The notes under the pieces are model-generated. The model did no database searches. It had not been told where the DNA came from and saw nothing but the letters and a program-made list of their open reading frames with translations. A stretch of 64,000 nt of DNA from Planctomycetaceae bacterium. GTDB lineage: Bacteria; Planctomycetota; Phycisphaerae; SM23-33. Location: positions 1 through 64,000 of the forward strand of contig JAJFVE010000113.1 of NCBI GenBank assembly GCA_021371965.1, read 5' to 3'. The translations under genes were made by a program, and so were the position numbers. This document shows positions 44,833-53,664 of the stretch, piece after piece (the stretch's first letter is position 1; each line of letters opens with the position of its first letter).

Positions 44833-44849
44833 CTGGGGCCCCGCCCCAG
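44833..44849. other. Small GC-rich hairpin in the mntP-GYF gap
   Basis: CTGGGG and CCCCAG pair around a 5-base loop, with no T-run after it. The 238-base gap 44772-45009 around it shows no gene. It may be a weak terminator or part of a dispersed motif. Confidence 0.3.
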
Positions 44850-45009
44850 ACCCCGGAGTGAACCTTTCATTTAGTGCCTCCGCCGCGATTTTTCGTCCAT
44901 ATAGCTGAGGGGCTGCCCCACATCACTGCCACCATTGACAGTAGCCTCAAGTTGGTCTAACTTCCTGAATAAGTTTCCTCTCTCAATGCCTTTTTGAAAG
45001 GGATTCCGG

Positions 45010-45639
45010 GTGGACTGGTACTATGCCAACGGCGGCAGGCAGAGCGGGCCGGTGTCGCAGGAAACATTTCAGTCGCTGGTCGACAGCGGCACCATCACCA
45101 TCAACACGCTGGTCTGGCATCAGGGCATGCCCAACTGGCAGACCTGGAGCGCGGTGCAAGCCGGCGAGACGGCCGCCGCGTCGCCGGGCGCCCCGCCCCG
45201 ACAGGAGTTGTGCAGCCAGTGCGGGCTGTACTGCTCCACCGACGACATGATCCAGTACCAAGGGCGCTGGATCTGTGCCACGTGCAAGCCGGCCTTTGTT
45301 CAGCAGGTGCAGGAAGGCACGCCCGTGGCGCCGCCGCTGCAGGGCCCCTGGGCGGTGGGCGAGCGCACCAGCGGTTACAGCGTCGCCGCACTGGTGCTGG
45401 GGATTCTGTCGATCCCCGGTTGCCTCTGCTATGGGTTGCCCGGGCTCATCTGCGGGATCCTGGCGGTGATCTTCTCGAACATGGCCCAGCGCCAGATCGA
45501 AGCCGGCGGCGTGGCTCCCTCATCGGCGGGTCTTGCCAAGGCCGGCAGGATCTGCGGGTGGATCGGTCTGGGACTGGGCGCGGTGTACCTGGTCGGGATC
45601 GTCGTCGTGATCATTATCGCCGCGATCAACCATCCATGA
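45010..45639 (+). CDS. GYF-domain/DUF4190 membrane protein with zinc ribbon
   Basis: The 209-residue protein starts with a GYF_2 domain (WYYANGGRQSGPVS through WQTW, residues 3-46). A zinc ribbon with paired CxxC motifs (CSQC and CATC, about 68-92) follows, then two hydrophobic segments that match DUF4190 (about 123-160 and 180-205). GYF domains usually bind proline-rich or other peptide partners. The start is GTG 45010, with AAAGGG upstream. It heads a plus-strand operon and its stop overlaps the next start by 4 bases. Confidence 0.8.
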   Translation: MDWYYANGGRQSGPVSQETFQSLVDSGTITINTLVWHQGMPNWQTWSAVQAGETAAASPGAPPRQELCSQCGLYCSTDDMIQYQGRWICATCKPAFVQQVQEGTPVAPPLQGPWAVGERTSGYSVAALVLGILSIPGCLCYGLPGLICGILAVIFSNMAQRQIEAGGVAPSSAGLAKAGRICGWIGLGLGAVYLVGIVVVIIIAAINHP

Positions 45640-46241
45640 GTGCCGGTTCATACGTCAGTGCTCAAGCGACCGCCTCGGCGGCAGCTCGCTGCGGCAAGTG
45701 CTATGCGTTGCTGCCGGGCGACCTCTGCAATCGTGATGAACCGATCCCCTGCCCCTCCTGCGGAACCCTCCAGATGGCGTGGGTGTTTCCCGCCGCGGCT
45801 CGTCCGCACGAGGCCGGACGTAGCGGACGCACGCTCCTCAGCGACGATCAGGCCGGTTGCTTTTACCACCCCAACAAACAGGCATCCGTCCCGTGCGACC
45901 GTTGCGGGCGGTTCCTCTGCGACCTCTGCGACGTGCGCGTCGGGCAGCGCCACTACTGTCCGCAGTGCCTGGACCAGCCCAAAGAGGGCATGGTGAACCT
46001 GCAGAACTCCCGGGTGCTGTACGACAAGATCTGCCTGAGCCTGGCCGTCGTCCCGCTGGTGCTGGGGCTGTTCCCCTCGCTGTTGGGGGCGCCGGCGGCC
46101 GTAGTGATGTGCTTCATTTTCTGGCGCCGCCCGCCCAGCCTGCTCGGCGGCAGCGGCCTGCGGCGACTGCTCGCGCTGATCCTGGGCGTGGTGCAGATAT
46201 TCTGCTGGACCTGGTTCTTCTACAGCAAAGCGGGGGCCTGA
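45636..46241 (+). CDS. Zinc-ribbon/B-box-type membrane protein
   Basis: The 201-residue protein has an N-terminal CxxC pair (CGKC, CPSC at about 19-42). It also has a B-box-like zinc finger (CFYHPNKQASVPCDRCGRFLCDLCDVRVGQRHYCPQC, roughly residues 76-112, quoted only by its Cys/His spacing) and two or three hydrophobic helices after residue 130. The function is unknown. Its ATG overlaps the previous stop and the next gene begins 1 base after its stop codon. Confidence 0.75.
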   Translation: MSAGSYVSAQATASAAARCGKCYALLPGDLCNRDEPIPCPSCGTLQMAWVFPAAARPHEAGRSGRTLLSDDQAGCFYHPNKQASVPCDRCGRFLCDLCDVRVGQRHYCPQCLDQPKEGMVNLQNSRVLYDKICLSLAVVPLVLGLFPSLLGAPAAVVMCFIFWRRPPSLLGGSGLRRLLALILGVVQIFCWTWFFYSKAGA

Positions 46242-46242
46242 C

Positions 46243-46725
46243 ATGGACAACGCCTACACTCGCGCGCCCGGTTCTGCCCGAATCGGCCGCAGCCGCCTGC
46301 TGCGGGGCAGCGATCACCTGCTGTCGGTGACGTGCCCGTGGTACTGGCCCTTCGTGGAAAACTATCGCCGCTTCTTCTTCCGCGACATCCGCGCCGTCAC
46401 GGTGCACCAGACCTCGACCGGCACGCGGTGCAGCGTCGTTTTCGCCATCCTGGCACTGGCGCTGCTGCCTTGGCCGTTCGTGGCCGACGACCGCTGGGCG
46501 CGGCTGATCCTGGTGGTTCCGCCGGCCCTGTTCATGCTGGCGCTGGCGTTTAACATCGCCGCCGGGCCGACGTGTTGCTGCACGATTCACACCGCCGTAC
46601 AATTCTGGCAGGTGGGCGCGCTGACGCGGGTGCGCCAAGCGCGCAAGTTCCTCCGGGCGATGGGGCCGCTGATCCTGCGCGAGCAGCAGAACCCTCCGGC
46701 GGCGCCGGGACCGACAACGCCATGA
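46243..46725 (+). CDS. Small membrane protein, unknown
   Basis: The 160-residue protein has two hydrophobic helices (about 66-82 and 87-108) after a hydrophilic N-terminal part (RLLRGSDHLLSVTCPWYWPFVENYRRFFF). A CCC cluster sits at about 111-113. No family was recognised. It overlaps the following gene by 4 bases, so it belongs to the same operon. Confidence 0.7.
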   Translation: MDNAYTRAPGSARIGRSRLLRGSDHLLSVTCPWYWPFVENYRRFFFRDIRAVTVHQTSTGTRCSVVFAILALALLPWPFVADDRWARLILVVPPALFMLALAFNIAAGPTCCCTIHTAVQFWQVGALTRVRQARKFLRAMGPLILREQQNPPAAPGPTTP

Positions 46726-47018
46726 ACGCATTGACGCATCAGCGCTGCTTCCACCACGCCTCGCGCGAGGCGGCCGCACGCTGCCCGCAGTGCCGGCGGT
46801 TCTTCTGCCGCGAGTGCGTCACCGAACACGACGGGCGCGTGATCTGTGCCGCGTGTCTGGCGGCTCTGGCGGCGCCTCGGCGGCGGGGCAGCGGGCTGCT
46901 GCGCGGCGCCGGGGCCGCCCTGTTGGCCCTGACGAGCCTGCTGATCGCGTGGATGTTCTTTCATTACCTGGGCGAGATATTGCGAAGGCTGCCCGACACG
47001 TTCCACGCCGGCGGCTGA
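46722..47018 (+). CDS. Small B-box-like zinc finger membrane protein
   Basis: The 98-residue protein has a compact zinc-binding motif (CFHH, CPQC, FFCREC, CAAC at residues about 9-46) followed by one helix (about 60-82). It resembles the zinc part of its neighbour at 45636. Its function is unknown. The start overlaps the previous stop by 4 bases and the DUF4129 gene follows after 10 bases. Confidence 0.75.
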   Translation: MNALTHQRCFHHASREAAARCPQCRRFFCRECVTEHDGRVICAACLAALAAPRRRGSGLLRGAGAALLALTSLLIAWMFFHYLGEILRRLPDTFHAGG

Positions 47019-47028
47019 GCGAGCTTCC

Positions 47029-48966
47029 ATGAGCAGCGCATCGAACAACCTGTCCTCCGGGGCGACGGTCTCGTCGCCGGGGCGGGCTCCCGCGCGCCCG
47101 CGCGGCAGGGCTTCGGGCGCCCCCGCGGCACTGCAGATGGTCGAAGAGGCCATCCATCTGCTGCGCATCGCGGCCCCGGGGACTCTGTGGCGATATTACG
47201 CCGGGGCGCTGCCCTTCGTGGCGGCGCTGCTGTACTTCTGGTCGTACATGCTCTATGCCAACAGCGCCGCTGCGCGAGGCACGCCCCTGGCCCTGGGCCT
47301 GGCGCTGCTCTACCTGTGGATGAAAATCTGGCAAGGCGCGTTCTGCCGGCGCCTGATGACTGCCGTGCAGAACGGCGGCCGGCCCGCCGGCGCGACTTCC
47401 TGGCGCGACGCAGCCCGCACCGGAGTGTTCCACGCGATCGTGCAGCCGCTGCAGTTGCTGCTGCCGGCGGTCCCGCTGATGATGATCGCCGCCGAGAACA
47501 ACGTCACGGTCGGCTACGTCATGCTGGTCGTCCTGCCCTGGACGGTCGTCGCCTGGGGACTGCTGGTCTGGCTGTACGCGTTCTGCCAGAACCTGCTGGC
47601 GCTGGCCGCTGCGGGCCAGGCGGCCGGACCGCTGCTGCGGCAGGCGTGGCGGGCAGTGTTCTTCAGCGTTTCCACGCATGCAGCCGCCCTGTTGATCGTG
47701 GCGGTGCTGACGTGCGTGGTCTTCATCAACGTCTGCATCGCGCTGGGCCTGCTACCGTATCTGCTGCGGATGCTCACGGGATGGGAGACATCGTTGACGC
47801 TGAGCGTCGACTCGCTGCTGAACACGACATTCTTTGCCATCGCCGCGGCCCTGACGTTCCTGTGCATCGATCCGGTCGTCAAGGCCCTGTACGTGCTGCG
47901 ATGCTTCTACGGCCAGGCGCAGTTCACGGGGCAAGACCTGCTGGCCCAGATTCGCCGCCACGTCCTGCGCCGCGGGGCCCCCCTACTGGTCGCTGCCGCC
48001 GCTGCCCTGGCGGTCAGCCTGGCGGCCGCACCCGCCTGTGGCATGGGCGAGACGGGTGCCACGCACAACCCCGTTGTGCGTGTCCCTGATCGTGAAGGTC
48101 TGAGGCCGGGGGGCATGGGCGAGACCTGTCCCTTGGGGACGCCCACGCCATCTGAGAGCGGCAAAGCGGCCTCGCGGGCCGATCAGCTCGATCAGAGCAT
48201 CGATAAGACGCTCCAGCGCAGCGAATATGACTGGCGCAGCGCCAATGAAGACAAGGCCGACAAAAGCAAAGCCGCCTCGTTCTTTGGATGGTTGACGGAA
48301 AAGACCAACGGGTTCTTCCAGGCCGTGCGCGATCTCTGGAAGGAATTTCGCCAGTGGTTGCGCGAGCTTATGGAAGAGGAGCCCGCCCGCCGGCCAAAGG
48401 ATTCGCCCTCCGGCGACAGCGGCAGCAGCAGCTTCGGCAGCGGCGCCGGTATCGGCGGCGGATCGATCATCATCAAACTGCTGCTGTACGTGGCCCTGGC
48501 GGTGGTGGCGGCAGCGGTGATCGTGCTGGCAGTCAAGCTGATCCTGGCGCGGCGAAAGAAGAGCGATGACGACGCCGACGCGCCGGCCGCGGGCAGCGAG
48601 CCTGCCCCCGACGTCGCCGACGAGACCGTCACCGCCGATGCCCTCACCGAAGACGGATGGATGACGATGGCCGGCGAGCTGCTGGCCCGCGGCGAGCTGC
48701 GACTGGCGCTACGGGCGATGTACCTGGCCAGCCTCAAGCAGCTCGCCCAGCGAGGGCTGATCCGGATCCAGAAGTTCAAAAGCAACCGGGACTATCGCCG
48801 TGAGCTGCAGCGACGCGAGCACGTCGCCGGCGAGCTGCTAGGCGCCTTCGCCGAGAACGTCAACCTCTTCGAGTACACATGGTACGGCCTCCATGACGTC
48901 AGCGACACGATCCTGAACTCTTTCACCGCCAACCAGGAAAGGATGCGATCGCATGTCGAAGTTTGA
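47029..48966 (+). CDS. DUF4129-domain multi-pass membrane protein
   Basis: The 645-residue protein has about six helices in residues 58-300 and another near 340. A hydrophilic segment follows, then a helix at about 482-505 and a C-terminal DUF4129 domain (about 540-640; ELRLALRAMYLASLKQLAQRG is its recognisable part). DUF4129 proteins are typical of the MoxR/DUF58/DUF4350 operons and are thought to be envelope-associated. Residues about 338-374 are encoded by a repeat at 48041-48150 and appear inserted. It overlaps the DUF4350 gene by 14 bases. Confidence 0.85.
   Translation: MSSASNNLSSGATVSSPGRAPARPRGRASGAPAALQMVEEAIHLLRIAAPGTLWRYYAGALPFVAALLYFWSYMLYANSAAARGTPLALGLALLYLWMKIWQGAFCRRLMTAVQNGGRPAGATSWRDAARTGVFHAIVQPLQLLLPAVPLMMIAAENNVTVGYVMLVVLPWTVVAWGLLVWLYAFCQNLLALAAAGQAAGPLLRQAWRAVFFSVSTHAAALLIVAVLTCVVFINVCIALGLLPYLLRMLTGWETSLTLSVDSLLNTTFFAIAAALTFLCIDPVVKALYVLRCFYGQAQFTGQDLLAQIRRHVLRRGAPLLVAAAAALAVSLAAAPACGMGETGATHNPVVRVPDREGLRPGGMGETCPLGTPTPSESGKAASRADQLDQSIDKTLQRSEYDWRSANEDKADKSKAASFFGWLTEKTNGFFQAVRDLWKEFRQWLRELMEEEPARRPKDSPSGDSGSSSFGSGAGIGGGSIIIKLLLYVALAVVAAAVIVLAVKLILARRKKSDDDADAPAAGSEPAPDVADETVTADALTEDGWMTMAGELLARGELRLALRAMYLASLKQLAQRGLIRIQKFKSNRDYRRELQRREHVAGELLGAFAENVNLFEYTWYGLHDVSDTILNSFTANQERMRSHVEV
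48041..48150. repeat. Hairpin-rich repeat inside the DUF4129 gene
   Basis: GGCATGGGCGAGAC occurs twice (48041 and 48112). A perfect hairpin (ACGCACAA/TTGTGCGT) lies between, and GTCCC/GGGAC pairs within the second half. The stretch stays in frame and adds about 37 low-complexity residues. Confidence 0.6.
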
Positions 48967-50269
48967 TCGCGTCCTGCGCGTGGCGGTGCTGCTGGCAGCG
49001 GTGGCCTTCGCCGCGGCCATGGTGGACTTGCTCGTCGGCCGCCTCGGCCGCGGCGACGTCTACCCGCCGTATTCCTCGTACCGCGCCGATCCGATGGGCA
49101 TCAAGGCGCTCTATGACAGCTTCGCCGCGTTGCCGGGCCTGTCGGTCAGTCGCAATATCGATGCGCTGGAGCGTCTGGGCGATGGCGAGCGCAAGACGAT
49201 GATCCTGGCCGGCGAAAGCGGCAACCGGTTCGACGGCGCGCAGGGAGCCGACGCCGTCGAGGGGCTCGAGCGGTTCGTCAACGGCGGCGGACGGCTGGTG
49301 ATCGCCCTGGTGCACCAAGCCGATTCCTGGGATGCGGCGGACTGGGACCGCTCCGCGTCGCGCCCCGCGCGGAGCAAGAGCCGTCCGGCCTCGGGCAGCA
49401 CGAGCCAGCCCGCGACGAGCAAGCCGGCCTCGGCTTCGTCCCGGAGCGATTCCGATGATTTCGACGCCCCCCGCAATATCGAGTTGGGGCCGCGATGGCG
49501 TTTTGCCGTAGGGGTCCACAAGGCCCCCGAGACCGAGCTGCGCGAAAGAAAAGACACGCGCCACAGCCTCGTCCGCAAACAGGCCCGACTCAGCGCGCCG
49601 CTGGCGGCCGAAAAGGAAGTGAGCTGGCTGGGCGGGCTGTACCTCGAGCCCAAGGACCCGTCCTGGAAGGTGATCTATCGCACTGACGCGGGGGCGGCCA
49701 TCATGGAACGCCCCATGGGCCGCGGCACGCTGGTGCTGTGCAGCGACAGTTTCTTCCTGAGCAATGAAGGCTTGCGACACCGCCGCAGTCCGCGGCTGCT
49801 GGCCTGGCTGCTGGGCCCGTCGGCCTCGGCTGTGGTGTTCGACGAGACGCACCTGGGCGTCGAGTCGGAACTGACGGTGATGGCCCTGCTGCGCCGCCAC
49901 CATCTCGAGACGGCCCTGGCGGCGCTGGCGGTAGTGGCGGGGCTGTATCTGTGGAAGAGCCTGTCGCACCTGGGGCAGGTGGCCCGCCCCGAGGGCGTTA
50001 TCGACACCGGCGCCGTCGCCGGGCGCGACTCGATCAGCGCCCTGGTGAGCCTGCTGCGCCGCGCCATCCGCCGGCGAGACTTGCTGACGACGTGCATCCG
50101 TGAATGGTCGCACCCGGCCAAGGCTGCCTCAACGGCCAAGGCCGGCGACACGGGCGACGCCCGCGCCGCGCAGTTGCGAACCGCCGCCGCGGCGGCCGCC
50201 GGCGGCGATGATCGCACGCTCGTCAGTGCCTACAGAACAATGTGCCGGATTCTGGCAGAGAGGAAGTGA
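48953..50269 (+). CDS. DUF4350-domain membrane protein
   Basis: The 438-residue protein has a first helix (about 9-27), the DUF4350 domain (YSSYRADPMGIKALYDSFAAL to HQAD, about 42-125), a Ser/Pro/Ala-rich linker (about 133-165), a second half with RGTLVLCSDSFFLSNEGL, and a helix near 325. DUF4350 proteins occur beside MoxR and DUF58 genes. The linker is compositionally different from both sides. It overlaps the DUF4129 gene by 14 bases and ends 4 bases before the MoxR start. Confidence 0.85.
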   Translation: MSKFDRVLRVAVLLAAVAFAAAMVDLLVGRLGRGDVYPPYSSYRADPMGIKALYDSFAALPGLSVSRNIDALERLGDGERKTMILAGESGNRFDGAQGADAVEGLERFVNGGGRLVIALVHQADSWDAADWDRSASRPARSKSRPASGSTSQPATSKPASASSRSDSDDFDAPRNIELGPRWRFAVGVHKAPETELRERKDTRHSLVRKQARLSAPLAAEKEVSWLGGLYLEPKDPSWKVIYRTDAGAAIMERPMGRGTLVLCSDSFFLSNEGLRHRRSPRLLAWLLGPSASAVVFDETHLGVESELTVMALLRRHHLETALAALAVVAGLYLWKSLSHLGQVARPEGVIDTGAVAGRDSISALVSLLRRAIRRRDLLTTCIREWSHPAKAASTAKAGDTGDARAAQLRTAAAAAAGGDDRTLVSAYRTMCRILAERK

Positions 50270-50273
50270 CGCA

Positions 50274-51239
50274 ATGGACGTGTCCGTGAAAGAGTTGCTG
50301 GACGTACTGGCCGCCGCCCGCGCCGAGGTGGGCAAAGTCATCATCGGCCAGCAGAAGGTGATCGACCAGGCGCTGATCGTGATCTTCAGCGGCAATCACG
50401 CGCTGGTCGAAGGCGTGCCGGGCGTGGCCAAGACGCTGCTGGTGCGGTGCCTGGCCCGCGTGCTGGGCTGCGAGTTCGGGCGCATCCAGTTCACGCCCGA
50501 CCTGATGCCCACCGACATCACCGGCACCAACGTGTTTGATTTCCAGAACCACCAGTTCACCCTCGTGCGCGGGCCGGTGTTCACCAGCTTCCTGCTGGCC
50601 GACGAGATCAACCGCGCCCCGGCCAAGACGCAGGCGGCCCTGCTCCAGGCCATGCAGGAGCGCCGAGTCACCATCGACCGCCAGACGCACGAACTGGGCG
50701 ACAACTTCACCGTCTTCGCCACGCAGAACCCCATCGAGTACGAAGGCACGTACCCGCTGCCCGAGGCCCAGAAAGACCGCTTCATGCTCAAGATCATGAT
50801 GGACTGCCCCGCCCGCGAGGAGGAACTGGCCCTGGCGCGGCGGATGCTCGGTCCGCAGTCGCCCGAGGCCGTTCTCGACGCCGGCGGCGTCGCGGCCGTC
50901 ATCCAGGGCAGCCACCTGGCGGCGTTTCGCCGCTGCCTGCAGACCATCATCGTCAAGGACGAGCTGCTGGCGTACGTGGTGGACGTCGTCCGCGGGACGC
51001 GCGAGCACGAGAGCGTGCTCGTCGGCGCCGGGCCCCGCGGCACGCAGGCGCTGCTGGCGGCCGCCCGCGCCAGCGCTGCCATCGCCGGGCGCGACTTCGT
51101 CACCCCCGACGACGTGCGCGACATGGCCGGTCCGGCCCTGCAGCATCGCCTGATCCTGCGTCCCGAGTACGAGATCGAAGGCCTGACCGTCGATGAAGTG
51201 ATCTCCCGCATTCTTCAAGGACTCACGGTACCGCGCTGA
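50274..51239 (+). CDS. MoxR-family AAA ATPase
   Basis: The 321-residue ATPase has Walker A at about 44-50 (EGVPGVAKT), MoxR markers FTPDLMPTDITG, the Walker B/sensor block LADEINRAPAKTQAALLQAMQERRV and NPIEYEGTYPLPEAQKDRFM. MoxR ATPases act as chaperones that help assemble or activate protein complexes, often with DUF58 and von Willebrand proteins encoded nearby, as here. ATG 50274 follows AGAGAGGAAG. Its stop overlaps the DUF58 start by 1 base. Confidence 0.95.
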   Translation: MDVSVKELLDVLAAARAEVGKVIIGQQKVIDQALIVIFSGNHALVEGVPGVAKTLLVRCLARVLGCEFGRIQFTPDLMPTDITGTNVFDFQNHQFTLVRGPVFTSFLLADEINRAPAKTQAALLQAMQERRVTIDRQTHELGDNFTVFATQNPIEYEGTYPLPEAQKDRFMLKIMMDCPAREEELALARRMLGPQSPEAVLDAGGVAAVIQGSHLAAFRRCLQTIIVKDELLAYVVDVVRGTREHESVLVGAGPRGTQALLAAARASAAIAGRDFVTPDDVRDMAGPALQHRLILRPEYEIEGLTVDEVISRILQGLTVPR

Positions 51240-52606
51240 TGGCCCCGCAGAACCGACTGATCCGACTGGTGGGTTTGACCGCCGTCCCGCTGACGGTGGC
51301 GGCGGCGCTGTCGCCGACTCTGGCGACGCCGGTCATCCTCATCCTGGCGATCGTGATGCTGGTGGCCGCGGGCGACGCCGCGGCCGCCATCGGCATCTTT
51401 GGCGGCCTGAGCATGAGCGCCCCGCACGGGGCTCGCCTGACGCGGGACGTCGAGGGCCAGATTACGCTGGTGGCCATCGACTCGCGCGGACGGGACCTGC
51501 GTCTGCGGGCGGTGCTGGCCTTGCCGCCGGAGATCTCGTGCCCCCAGGCCGACATCGACTTCAGGCTCAAGCCCCAGGGCGGCCCCAGCAGCGCCTACGC
51601 CGTCTGGACCTGCCGCCCCGCGCGGCGAGGGCGGTTCGCGCTGGAGACCTGCTGGGTCGAAACACCCTCGCCCCTGGGCCTGTGGGCGATGCGCAAGGCT
51701 CTGCCTGTCCACGGAGAGATATGCGTCTACCCCAACCTCGGCGCCGAGCGACGCAGCGCGGCGGCGCTGTTTCTCAACCGCGGCGGCTACGGGGTCCACG
51801 CCCAGCGCCAGGTCGGGCAGGGGCGCGACTTCGAAAAGCTCCGCGCGTACATCCCCGGCGACAGCTACGCGGACATTCACTGGAAGGCCACCGCCAAGCG
51901 AGGCCGCCCCGTCACCAAGATCTACCAGATCGAGCGCACGCAGGAAGTGTACGTGCTGATCGACTCGTCGCGCCTCAGCGGGCGGGCCATCGCCCTGCCC
52001 GGCGCCGAGCGCGGCGACGGCGTGGAGGACCTCGGCGGCACGACCAACATGCTCGAACGGTTCGTGACGGCCTCGCTGGTGCTGGCGATGGCCGCCCATC
52101 GCCAGGGGGACCTGCTGGGCCTGGCGACCTTCACGACGCAGGTGGACCGCTTTCTGCGGGCCCGCGGCGGGCGCGGGCACTTCCGCGCGTGCCGCGACAC
52201 GCTGCTCAACGTCCAGCCCAGCGCCGTCACGCCGGACTTCGGCGAGCTGTTCTCTTTCGTGCGCACGCGCATCCGCCGTCGCGCGCTGCTGATCATCCTG
52301 ACCAACCTCGACGACCCGATCATCGCCGAGCAGTTCGCCCACCACGTGCGGGTCGTCAGCCGCCAGCACCTGGTGCTGGTCAGCTCGCTGAAGAACCCCG
52401 ACGTGGCGCCGCTGTTCGAGCGCGAGGCCGCCAGCGTCGAGGACATCTACGCCGGCCTGGGCGGGCACCTGCAGTGGCGCCGCCTGCGCGAGCTGGAAGC
52501 CGCCCTCCGCCGCCGCGGGATCAGCTTCCACCAACTCGATAACGAAACGCTCAGCGCGCAATTGATCTCGCAATACATGGCCGTCAAGCAGAGGCAGCTC
52601 CTGTGA
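51239..52606 (+). CDS. DUF58-domain protein
   Basis: The 455-residue protein has a short double-helix N-terminus (about 10-60), then the DUF58 region with PGDSYADIHWKATAKRG (about 205-221) and a vWA-like part (VYVLIDSSRLSGR and later RALLIILTNLDD). DUF58 proteins are partners of MoxR ATPases and probably substrates or adaptors. It overlaps MoxR by 1 base and the SpoIIM gene by 4 bases, giving strong translational coupling. Confidence 0.93.
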   Translation: MAPQNRLIRLVGLTAVPLTVAAALSPTLATPVILILAIVMLVAAGDAAAAIGIFGGLSMSAPHGARLTRDVEGQITLVAIDSRGRDLRLRAVLALPPEISCPQADIDFRLKPQGGPSSAYAVWTCRPARRGRFALETCWVETPSPLGLWAMRKALPVHGEICVYPNLGAERRSAAALFLNRGGYGVHAQRQVGQGRDFEKLRAYIPGDSYADIHWKATAKRGRPVTKIYQIERTQEVYVLIDSSRLSGRAIALPGAERGDGVEDLGGTTNMLERFVTASLVLAMAAHRQGDLLGLATFTTQVDRFLRARGGRGHFRACRDTLLNVQPSAVTPDFGELFSFVRTRIRRRALLIILTNLDDPIIAEQFAHHVRVVSRQHLVLVSSLKNPDVAPLFEREAASVEDIYAGLGGHLQWRRLRELEAALRRRGISFHQLDNETLSAQLISQYMAVKQRQLL

Positions 52607-53664
52607 TCATCGACCTGCGACAATTTGTGGACGCCGAGCAGCCGTACTGGCAGGAGCTCGAGTCGATGCTGGGCATGCTCGAGACCGACCCGGCCTGGCG
52701 GCTGGTGCGCCACGAGCGCGCGGAGGGGCAAGAGCCGCCGGCCGACTACCTCGCCGCGCAGATCGAACAGGTGCGGCGGCTGCATTACCTGTACGAGCGG
52801 GCCTCTGCCGACCTGGCGCGCCTGGACACGTTCTGCGCCCAACCGCAACTTCGAACGCACGTCGAGGCGCTGGTGGCCCGGGCATACGCCGTGATCCACG
52901 TGACGGCCGCGCCGCGCCGGCGGGTCCGCCCGGTCCACTGGTTCTTCAACACCTTCCCGCAAACGTTCCGAAAGCACGCCAATGCGTTCTGGCTGTCCCT
53001 GACGGTTTCGCTGGCCGCGGCGCTGATCGGAGCGCTCCTGACGGCCATCGACACCGAGGGCAAGCCCACCATCCTTCCCTTCTCGCATCTGCGGGGCGAC
53101 CCGCGAGACCGCGTCAAGCACGAAGAGCAGCAGGTGCAGAATCCCTTCGCCGGCCACAAGACCGAAGCGGCCGGCATGTACATGACGCACAACACGCGCG
53201 TGTCGATCAACACGATGGCGCTGGGCATCACCTGGGGCGTCGGCACGATCGTGATGCTGTTCTACAACGGGCTGATCCTCGGCTCGGTGACGCTGGACTA
53301 CTTCCGCGCCGGCGAGGGCACGTTCCTCGTCGGGTGGCTGCTGCCGCACGGGTCGATCGAACTGCCGGCGATCTTCCTGGCCGGTCAGGCCGGGCTCGTG
53401 CTCGGCCGCGCCGTCATCGGATGGGGCGACCGCCACCGCCTCTCGGCGCGGCTCAAAAGCGTCGCGCCCGACCTGGTCACCCTCATCATCGGCGTGGCCG
53501 TCATGCTGGTCTGGGCCGGGCTCATCGAAGCCTTCATCTCGCAGTACCATTGGCCGGTGCTGCCGTACTGGGCCAAGATCACCTTCGGCTGTATCGAACT
53601 GACAGGCCTGGTGCTGCTGCTGGGCTTTGCCGGGCGCAGCGACGCCGGAGACGCCGATGGCTAG
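52603..53664 (+). CDS. Stage II sporulation protein M-like membrane protein
   Basis: The 353-residue protein has a soluble helical N-terminal half (residues 1-110) and a SpoIIM-type membrane half with about six helices. Family-like parts are NTFPQTFRKHANAF, NTRVSINTMALGITWGVGTIVMLFYNGLILG and LLPHGSIELPAIFLAG. In Bacillus SpoIIM belongs to the engulfment complex. In non-sporulating lineages the family recurs beside RDD and MoxR genes with unknown function. GTG 52603 overlaps the DUF58 stop. Confidence 0.9.
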   Translation: MIIDLRQFVDAEQPYWQELESMLGMLETDPAWRLVRHERAEGQEPPADYLAAQIEQVRRLHYLYERASADLARLDTFCAQPQLRTHVEALVARAYAVIHVTAAPRRRVRPVHWFFNTFPQTFRKHANAFWLSLTVSLAAALIGALLTAIDTEGKPTILPFSHLRGDPRDRVKHEEQQVQNPFAGHKTEAAGMYMTHNTRVSINTMALGITWGVGTIVMLFYNGLILGSVTLDYFRAGEGTFLVGWLLPHGSIELPAIFLAGQAGLVLGRAVIGWGDRHRLSARLKSVAPDLVTLIIGVAVMLVWAGLIEAFISQYHWPVLPYWAKITFGCIELTGLVLLLGFAGRSDAGDADG

